Shown: positions 58,392-64,000 of the stretch, piece after piece
How the letters are laid out: each line of letters starts with the position of its first letter
How positions within the stretch are numbered: the stretch's first letter is position 1
NCBI GenBank assembly: GCA_020723085.1
Contig: DYJN01000011.1
Location: 1 to 64,000, forward strand
Direction: 5' to 3'
DNA: 64,000 bases
Source of the DNA: Arcobacter sp.
Lineage (GTDB): Bacteria > Acidobacteriota > Terriglobia > Bryobacterales > Bryobacteraceae
Position numbers and translations under genes: made by a program
The notes under the pieces: model-generated
What the model saw: the letters and a program-made list of their open reading frames with translations, nothing else
Told to the model about the DNA's origin: nothing
Database searches by the model: none

Positions 58392-58913
58392 GTGGCCTCC
58401 TACCGGGACCGCCTGCGGCCGGAACTGCTTCGCTTTCCCGGCTTGTGGCGCACGCGGATTCTGATCGGCGCCGGGCTCTTTCTGGCGGCCTTCAGCGCGG
58501 TGCTCGTCTGGGAATTCGGCGGCCCGCGCGTGGATGCCCGCTGGAGGGAACTGGGCGTGCTGGCGATCTTTGCGCTCTGGCTGCTGGCCTGCTGGCCGGG
58601 CGAGATCGTCTGCAGCCCCGCCGGAGTCGAGCAGCGGCGCTGGTTCGGACTGGTCAGGAAGACGGTCCGCTGGGATCAGGTTCTGGGCATCGAAGAGACG
58701 GAAGAGTTCGCGGGGCTGGGCCGGCGCCTGGGACTGGCCGCCCGCGTGATTGCCGTGACAGGCACGGACGGGGCTGTCCGGCACACGCCGCGCCACCCGG
58801 ACCCTGACCGGTTTCTCCGGGAGTGCCGTATGAGAATGGAGGAATGGAACGCGCGGCAGGGCGGCGCGTCTGTATCATCCCGCCCGTTCCGCGCGGGGGA
58901 GGAAAACAGATGA
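58392..58913 (+). CDS. small membrane protein with PH-like cytoplasmic part
   Basis: A 173-residue protein starting at a GTG. Two N-terminal helices (ILIGAGLFLAAFSAVLVWEF and LGVLAIFALWLLACW) are followed by a soluble part (CSPAGVEQRRWFGLVRKTVRWDQVLGIEET, ARVIAVTGTDG) with the strand pattern of bacterial PH-domain proteins. Function unknown. Its stop overlaps the next start as ATGA (58910-58913), so it is coupled to the lectin/LssY_C protein. Confidence 0.65.
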   Translation: MASYRDRLRPELLRFPGLWRTRILIGAGLFLAAFSAVLVWEFGGPRVDARWRELGVLAIFALWLLACWPGEIVCSPAGVEQRRWFGLVRKTVRWDQVLGIEETEEFAGLGRRLGLAARVIAVTGTDGAVRHTPRHPDPDRFLRECRMRMEEWNARQGGASVSSRPFRAGEENR

Positions 58914-60919
58914 GACATGGCACGGTTCTCGCGCTCGCAGCACTGCTGGCGATGGCGCCGGCTTCGGCGCAGAAGAAAACGGTCACGCTGGACGGCGGGC
59001 AGACCTGGGTGGATACGGGCGTGGATGTGCAGCCGGGCGACCTTGTCCGCATGACCGCCGAAGGACGCCTGAAGTACGCCGATGCGCGCGAGGAAGCCAC
59101 GCCCGAAGGCCTCAGACGGGGCTGGATGGATCTGATCCGCGCCATGCCCCTCAACGATGCCGGCCGCGGCGCTGTCATCGGCCGCGTCGGACAGGCGGCG
59201 TCGGCCCGGCCGTTCCTCATCGGCTCGCGCCGGGAAAGCCGCATGACCGGCGCCGGACGGCTGTTCGTCGGAGTCAATCAGAACACGTCCCCCATAAGCG
59301 GCCAGTATCAGGTGACCGTCGAGATCGTGGAAAAAGCCAGTGCCGCTGAACAGAAATTCGAAGGCGAATTACCGCGCATTACCGACGAAATCCTGGCAAA
59401 AATTCCGCGCCGGGTTGTGGACAAGGCCGGCCTGGAGGGAGACCGCGTCAACTTCCTCATCCTCGGCACGGAAGAGCAGGTGAAGCGCGCGCTGCTCGAC
59501 GTCGGCTGGGTGGTGGTGGACCGCTCGGTGAAGGACTCCATCCTTCGCGGAGCGCTCGGCGCGCTCTCGCGTCAGGCGTACCTGACCATGCCGATGAGCG
59601 AACTCTATGTTTTCGGGCGCCCGCAGGATTACGGCTTCGCGATGAGCGATCCCGTAATGACCGTGGCTGAGCGGCACCATTTCCGCATCTGGAAGGCGCC
59701 GTTCGAGGTTGGCGGGCTGACTCTCTGGGTCGGCGCCGGCACGCACGACGTGGGCTTCGACCGCGACCAGCGCACCGGCGGCGTCACCCACCGCATCGAC
59801 CCCGATACCGACAAGGAGCGCGAGTTTATCAGCGAAACGCTGAAGCACAGCGGCCAGGTGGTCAGGACCGAATATGTCACTCCGAAGGACACAATTACGA
59901 AGGCGAAGACGGCGCACGGCCAGGAGTATTTCTCTGACGGCCGCATTCTCGTGATTTACCTGCGTCCGGACACCGGCAATCGTGCAAAGGAGTTCTCCGA
60001 CCTCTTCTGCTCCGTGCTCAGGCAGAACCATCCGGACGGAGAAGAATTGCAGCCGTGCTCGCAGTGGCTCGAAACGCCCGGAAGGGAAGACCTGCCGCTC
60101 GGAGAAGTGAGCTGCGGCTACCGCCTGCTGGTCATTCCGGGCATCTTCAATACCTGCGTCTCCGACAACCCGGCCTATGCGGCCGGCCGCAAGGTCCTGG
60201 CGGAGAAGTATGGGGTGAGCACCGAGATTCTCTCCGTCCCGAACGACTCGAGCGAGGACAACGCGAAGCTCATCTCCGACTACATCGAGGAGAAGTGGCT
60301 CGATGACAAACGGCCCTTCATCCTCGTGGGCTACAGCAAGGGCACGCCGGACATCATGACCGCGCTGGCCTTGTACCCGCGGCTCCGGGAAAAAGTGGCG
60401 GCTTTTGTCAGCACGGCAGGCGCCAGCGGCGGCTCTCCCATCGCCGACTCGCTCCCGATGCAACTCGACGCCTGGATGGGCAAGGTGAAAGACCGCGCGG
60501 GCTGCAAGGGCAATCCCGCCGACGGCTTCAGGAGCCTGAAGCAGGACACGCGCCGCCGCTTCCTCTCGGCGCATCCGCATCCGTATGTGCCCACATATTC
60601 CCTCGCCGCCGTCATTCCGCCGGACCGGGTGCCGAAGAACGCCGCGCAGACCTACCGGATGCTTTCCGCGTGGGATCCAAAGAACGACGGGCAGCTCCTG
60701 CGCATGGATCAGATCATTCCGGAGTCTGTCTACCTCGGCGTGGCGTGGTCCGATCACCTGAACATGGCCCTGGTGATGGGCGAGAAGTTCCCGCGGGCGG
60801 CGCTGCTCGAGTCCGTGTACCGCTTTGTGACCGGGGATCTGAAGAAGCGCAAAGCCGCCGCCCCAGCCTCGCAGCCGCCCAAGTCCTGGGCCGACGGCTG
60901 GAGCCAGCAGAAGAAATAG
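58910..60919 (+). CDS. secreted protein: PA-IL-like lectin domain, LssY_C domain, alpha/beta hydrolase
   Basis: A protein of about 669 residues with a signal peptide ending PASAQ. Residues about 25-145 resemble PA-IL (LecA) galactose lectins: TWVDTGVDVQPGDLVRMTAEG, then GRGAVIGRVG, PFLIGS and GRLFVGVNQN. Residues about 170-350 match LssY_C (VNFLILGTEEQVKRALLDVGW, RQAYLTMPMSELYVFGR, LWVGAGTHDVGF). The C-terminal part is an alpha/beta hydrolase with nucleophile elbow GYSKGTPD. The combination suggests a cell-surface enzyme that binds sugars or lipids. It is coupled to the small membrane protein upstream and followed by GH3. Confidence 0.75.
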   Translation: MRHGTVLALAALLAMAPASAQKKTVTLDGGQTWVDTGVDVQPGDLVRMTAEGRLKYADAREEATPEGLRRGWMDLIRAMPLNDAGRGAVIGRVGQAASARPFLIGSRRESRMTGAGRLFVGVNQNTSPISGQYQVTVEIVEKASAAEQKFEGELPRITDEILAKIPRRVVDKAGLEGDRVNFLILGTEEQVKRALLDVGWVVVDRSVKDSILRGALGALSRQAYLTMPMSELYVFGRPQDYGFAMSDPVMTVAERHHFRIWKAPFEVGGLTLWVGAGTHDVGFDRDQRTGGVTHRIDPDTDKEREFISETLKHSGQVVRTEYVTPKDTITKAKTAHGQEYFSDGRILVIYLRPDTGNRAKEFSDLFCSVLRQNHPDGEELQPCSQWLETPGREDLPLGEVSCGYRLLVIPGIFNTCVSDNPAYAAGRKVLAEKYGVSTEILSVPNDSSEDNAKLISDYIEEKWLDDKRPFILVGYSKGTPDIMTALALYPRLREKVAAFVSTAGASGGSPIADSLPMQLDAWMGKVKDRAGCKGNPADGFRSLKQDTRRRFLSAHPHPYVPTYSLAAVIPPDRVPKNAAQTYRMLSAWDPKNDGQLLRMDQIIPESVYLGVAWSDHLNMALVMGEKFPRAALLESVYRFVTGDLKKRKAAAPASQPPKSWADGWSQQKK

Positions 60920-60968
60920 CGCGCGGCCATTGCATCCGCGGGGGCCGATTCAGGAAAATGGGAGCGCT

Positions 60969-63209
60969 ATGTCCCGGAAATGGCTTGTCCCACTGATCCT
61001 GGCTTCCGTCCTGCCGATGGCCAGCCAGCAGACCCCGCGGCGCCGCGCGCCCGTCACGGGGCCGGAAGCGAAGATCGAGCGCCTTCTGCGCCAGATGACG
61101 ATCGAGGAGAAGGTCGGTCAGATGACGCAGGTGACCATCGATGTCGTTTCGGTCCCCAACGCGGTTGGCCGGAACCACCGGATCGATCCCCAGAAGTTGG
61201 AAGAGGCGATCCTGAAGTGGAAGGTGGGCTCGATCCTGAACGTGAACGGTGAAGCCTATACGGTGGATCACTGGCACGAGATTCTGAACGCCATTCAGGA
61301 CGTGGTGGAGAAGAGCCGCCTGAAGATACCGGTGCTGTATGGGATCGATTCGATCCATGGCGCCAACTACACGCTCGATGCGGTGCTGTTTCCGAACGCC
61401 ATCTCGGCGGCGGCCACCTGGAACCTGGATCTGGTCAGGAAGTCGGCTCAGATCTCCGCGTTCCAGACGCGCGCCTCGGGCATCCCGTGGACGTTTTATC
61501 CGGTGATGGACATCGGCCGCCAGCCGCTGTGGCCGCGTTTCTGGGAGACCTTCGGCGAGGACGTGTATCTGGCTTCCCGGATGGGCGCTGCGTACACCGA
61601 AGGGCTCCAGGGCAGCGACGTGTCAGCGCGGGACAAAGTGGCGGCGTGCATCAAGCACTACGCGGGATACTCGATGCCGTTCAACGGGAAGGACCGTACG
61701 CCGGCCATTCTGGACGAGCGCACCATGAGAAGCGTGATTCTGCCCCCGTATGAAGCCGTCGCCCGTGCCGGCGCGCCCACCGCCATGATCAACTCCAGCG
61801 AGATCAGCGGCGTGCCGGGCCACGCGAATTCGTGGCTCATCAATCAGGTGCTGAAAAAAGAATGGGGCTTCCGCGGCTTCGTCGTCAGCGATTGGGAGGA
61901 CATCAAGCGCCTGCACACGCGCGACCGCGTGGCCGCCACGCCGAAGGACGCCGTGCGCATCGCCGTCATGGCGGGCGTCGACATGAGCATGGTGCCCTAT
62001 GATTACAGCTTCGCCGAACTGCTGTTGCAGTGCGTCAAGGAGGGCAGCGTGCCCGTGTCGCGCATCGACGACGCCGTGCGCCGGATCCTGCGGGTGAAGA
62101 TGCAGTTGGGGCTGTTCGACCGCCCGCGCCCGGATCCGGCGATGAAAGCGCAGTTCGACAAGCCCGAGTTTCATCAGACGAATCTCGAAGCGGCGCGCGA
62201 AGCCCTGGTGCTGCTGAAGAACGACGGCGCGCTTCCGCTCGCGCGGGGCAGGAAGATCCTGGTGACCGGACCGAACGCCGACCTGCTCAGCGTGCTCAAT
62301 GGCGGCTGGTCGCTCACCTGGCAGGGCAACAGGGAAGATCTGTTTCCAAAGAGCAAACCGACGATCCTGAAAGCCATACAGTCGCTGAACAACGGCGGCG
62401 CCGTGCAGTATGTGAAAGGCGTCGAGTGGGAGAAGGAAGTGGACATCCGCGCTGCCGTTGCGGCGGCGGCTTCCGCCGATGTCATCGTCGCCGTGATGGG
62501 CGAGCCCACCTATTGCGAGACGCCGGGCAACATCGAAGATCTTGCCCTGCCAGAGCCGCAGATCCGGCTGGTGGACGCGCTCGCCGCCACGGGCAAGCCG
62601 GTGATCACGGTGCTTGTGGGCGGGCGCCCGCGCGTGCTGCGCACCGTGACGAAGAACTCGAAAGGCCTCCTGTGGGCGGGACTGCCCGGCAACGAGGGCG
62701 GGCGCGCCGTGGCGGAAGTGCTGTTCGGCGATGTGAACCCCAGCGGCAAGCTCCCGTTCAGCTATCCGCGCAATGTCAACGGCTTCACCACCTACGATCA
62801 CAAGCCGCTCGAAAGCACTCACGACAATCCCACCGGCTGGGAGTTTCCCTTCGGCCACGGGCTCACGTACACGACCTTCGCCTACAGCGACCTTCAGCTC
62901 AGCGGAAAATCCATGGCGCGCAACGGCAGCATCTTCGTCACGGTGAAGGTGAAGAACACCGGGCGCCGCCCGGCGAAGGAAGTCGTGCAGCTCTATGTGA
63001 GCGATCTGTACCGGCAGGTTTCGCCGCCGAACAAAGAGCTGAAAGGGTTTCAGAAGATCGGCCTTGGTCCGGGCGATGAAACAGTCGTGCGCTTTGAGCT
63101 CGCCGCAAAGGACCTCGCCTTCGTCGGGCTGGAGAACAAGTGGATTCTCGAGCCGGGCGAACACAAGGTGCAGATCGCCAATCTGACGTCAGGCTTCGTG
63201 CTGCGCTGA
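60969..63209 (+). CDS. bglX: secreted GH3 beta-glucosidase
   Basis: A protein of about 746 residues with a signal peptide. Order: (beta/alpha)8 barrel with VMDIGRQPLWPRFWETFGEDVYL and the nucleophile Asp in FVVSDWEDI, a second alpha/beta sandwich, and a C-terminal FnIII-like domain (VKVKNTGRRPAKEVVQLYVSDLYRQV). It hydrolyses terminal beta-glucosides or related glycosides outside the cytoplasm. The ATG at 60969 follows GGGAG. It stands apart from regulators and completes the saccharolytic set in this window. Confidence 0.93.
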   Translation: MSRKWLVPLILASVLPMASQQTPRRRAPVTGPEAKIERLLRQMTIEEKVGQMTQVTIDVVSVPNAVGRNHRIDPQKLEEAILKWKVGSILNVNGEAYTVDHWHEILNAIQDVVEKSRLKIPVLYGIDSIHGANYTLDAVLFPNAISAAATWNLDLVRKSAQISAFQTRASGIPWTFYPVMDIGRQPLWPRFWETFGEDVYLASRMGAAYTEGLQGSDVSARDKVAACIKHYAGYSMPFNGKDRTPAILDERTMRSVILPPYEAVARAGAPTAMINSSEISGVPGHANSWLINQVLKKEWGFRGFVVSDWEDIKRLHTRDRVAATPKDAVRIAVMAGVDMSMVPYDYSFAELLLQCVKEGSVPVSRIDDAVRRILRVKMQLGLFDRPRPDPAMKAQFDKPEFHQTNLEAAREALVLLKNDGALPLARGRKILVTGPNADLLSVLNGGWSLTWQGNREDLFPKSKPTILKAIQSLNNGGAVQYVKGVEWEKEVDIRAAVAAAASADVIVAVMGEPTYCETPGNIEDLALPEPQIRLVDALAATGKPVITVLVGGRPRVLRTVTKNSKGLLWAGLPGNEGGRAVAEVLFGDVNPSGKLPFSYPRNVNGFTTYDHKPLESTHDNPTGWEFPFGHGLTYTTFAYSDLQLSGKSMARNGSIFVTVKVKNTGRRPAKEVVQLYVSDLYRQVSPPNKELKGFQKIGLGPGDETVVRFELAAKDLAFVGLENKWILEPGEHKVQIANLTSGFVLR

Positions 63210-63240
63210 CCGCTGCGCAGCACGAGCCCGGACTGTCCTG

Positions 63241-64000
63241 TCAGCGGAGCCTGCCGAACCGCCCGCGCACTTCCTGCTCGAACTCGCGGATGTGCGACAC
63301 GGCGAACTCGAGCGGGTCGATCGACGTATCGGTCACCAGCGGCGTGAGATCCATGCCGAAGATGATCGCCTGCGCCTGATCCACGGCATGGCTCTGGAAG
63401 TACGTCGCGTTGGCGCGGCGCCGCCCCAGCGTCGCCAGATCGTAACGCTTGCCGCCGGCGATCTGCGAGTCGAACACGCCCAGCAGCGCGGCGGAGAGGT
63501 TCTCATGCGCTCCGGCGTCGAAGACGACCTTCTTCGCGTCAGGCAGCCAGTCGAGATCGCGCCACACCTCGCACCCCAGCAGGCGCGCCGGGCGCTGCTC
63601 GAGCGGCAGGCTGCGGATGGCCTCAACGGCGCGCAACGCGACGGCGACATGCGTGTCGTGCTTGTCGCAGAGATTGTGCGTGTAGACGATCTCCGGACGC
63701 GCCGTTTCGAGCACCTGCCTCAGGTCCTCCGCCGGACGGCGGTTCGAGCCGTCCTTGATCTCGCGGCTCGGATAGTCGAGGAAGACGCAGGCGCCGTACT
63801 CGCCGACCATCGCCGCCTTCTTCTGCTCGATGCGGCGCACGCGCATCATGTCGGCATCGGTGTAATGCGCATAATCGCCTTCGCGGGCGCTGCCCGCGCC
63901 ATCGGTGACGATCACGCAGGAAAACCACTGGTCCGGCTTCTGGAAGCAGGCGAGGATGCCCTCCATCGCCATGATCTCGATGTCGTCCTGATGGGCGGAG
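63241..64000 (-). CDS. PIG-L/LmbE-family deacetylase (5' end outside window)
   Basis: About 253 residues are visible; the start lies beyond the right edge. The zinc motif AHQDDIEI is at the edge, in the position of the AHPDDxE motif, and VTDGAGSAREGDY, DYPSREIKDGS and YTHNLCDKHDTHVAV follow, the last being the HxxH-type second zinc site. PIG-L enzymes deacetylate N-acetylglucosaminyl compounds such as mycothiol or bacillithiol precursors, lipids or antibiotics. The exact substrate is unknown. The stop is at 63241. Confidence 0.88.
   Translation of the reverse strand, partial: SAHQDDIEIMAMEGILACFQKPDQWFSCVIVTDGAGSAREGDYAHYTDADMMRVRRIEQKKAAMVGEYGACVFLDYPSREIKDGSNRRPAEDLRQVLETARPEIVYTHNLCDKHDTHVAVALRAVEAIRSLPLEQRPARLLGCEVWRDLDWLPDAKKVVFDAGAHENLSAALLGVFDSQIAGGKRYDLATLGRRRANATYFQSHAVDQAQAIIFGMDLTPLVTDTSIDPLEFAVSHIREFEQEVRGRFGRLR

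Overview
The window is high-GC DNA with long antisense open frames. Its gene set points to an Acidobacteriota genome, probably of the Bryobacterales/Solibacter type. The clues are an Oar-like TonB-dependent receptor with an N-terminal carboxypeptidase-regulatory domain, a CRTAC1/FG-GAP secreted protein, secreted sulfatase, GH3, GH50-like and DUF1593 proteins, a penicillin-acylase homologue, and Flp pilins far from any tad genes. The taxonomic call is inference from gene content only. No rRNA, tRNA, CRISPR array or prophage was seen.

Layout. 1-7000: end of a DMT-type transporter, an AlaX editing protein, an isolated nuoA, an ABC-2 permease, a sulfatase, an alpha/beta hydrolase and a GT-C-like membrane protein. 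7151-8304: wreck of an IS1380-family transposase. 8535-14772: tRNA/rRNA methyltransferase, histidine ammonia-lyase, GNAT protein, primosomal helicase PriA and two small proteins. 14788-23964: secreted polysaccharide and nucleoside scavenging (GH50-like enzyme, DUF1593 hydrolase, large Oar-like receptor, PhoD-like phosphatase). 24018-31367: a BtuB-like receptor and a LysR regulator divergent from a complete leuABCD cluster. 31371-34113: CRTAC1 protein, then a collapsed [NiFe]-hydrogenase maturation (hyp) operon. 34203-39773: penicillin acylase, NusG-like factor, a small unknown protein, a TonB-like protein and DUF3592. 40011-41884: two coupled small membrane proteins and two tandem Flp pilin genes with matching promoters. 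41954-49572: LarA-like protein, an aldo/keto reductase pseudogene, MscS, RarA, a second TrmH-type methyltransferase, YdcF-like protein and a LytTR response regulator. 49685-54713: inositol-phosphate synthase, an SDR epimerase, a CheW protein interrupted by a zinc-binding CZB domain, and a secreted protein with four ~95-residue repeats. 54771-64000: YprB-like nuclease, DNA polymerase I, a small membrane protein coupled to a lectin/LssY_C/hydrolase protein, GH3 beta-glucosidase and the end of a PIG-L deacetylase.

How the parts work together. LeuA, LeuB, LeuC and LeuD form one leucine pathway unit, and LeuA lacks the C-terminal leucine-sensing domain. LysR, receptor and PhoD-like phosphatase read in one direction with 41 and 50 base gaps and look like an uptake unit for a phosphorylated ligand. 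Several genes (nuoA, ABC permease, TonB-like protein, larA-like, polA, the PH-like gene, lytTR) have a -10-like hexamer exactly 6 or 7 bases before a start codon that lacks a Shine-Dalgarno site, which suggests leaderless transcripts.

Decay is visible at several places: the transposase, the hyp operon, the aldo/keto reductase, and a possible relic of the rarA 3' end. The best candidates for a second look are the leaderless-promoter pattern, the hyp operon collapse, the CheW-CZB protein and the lectin-LssY_C-hydrolase protein.
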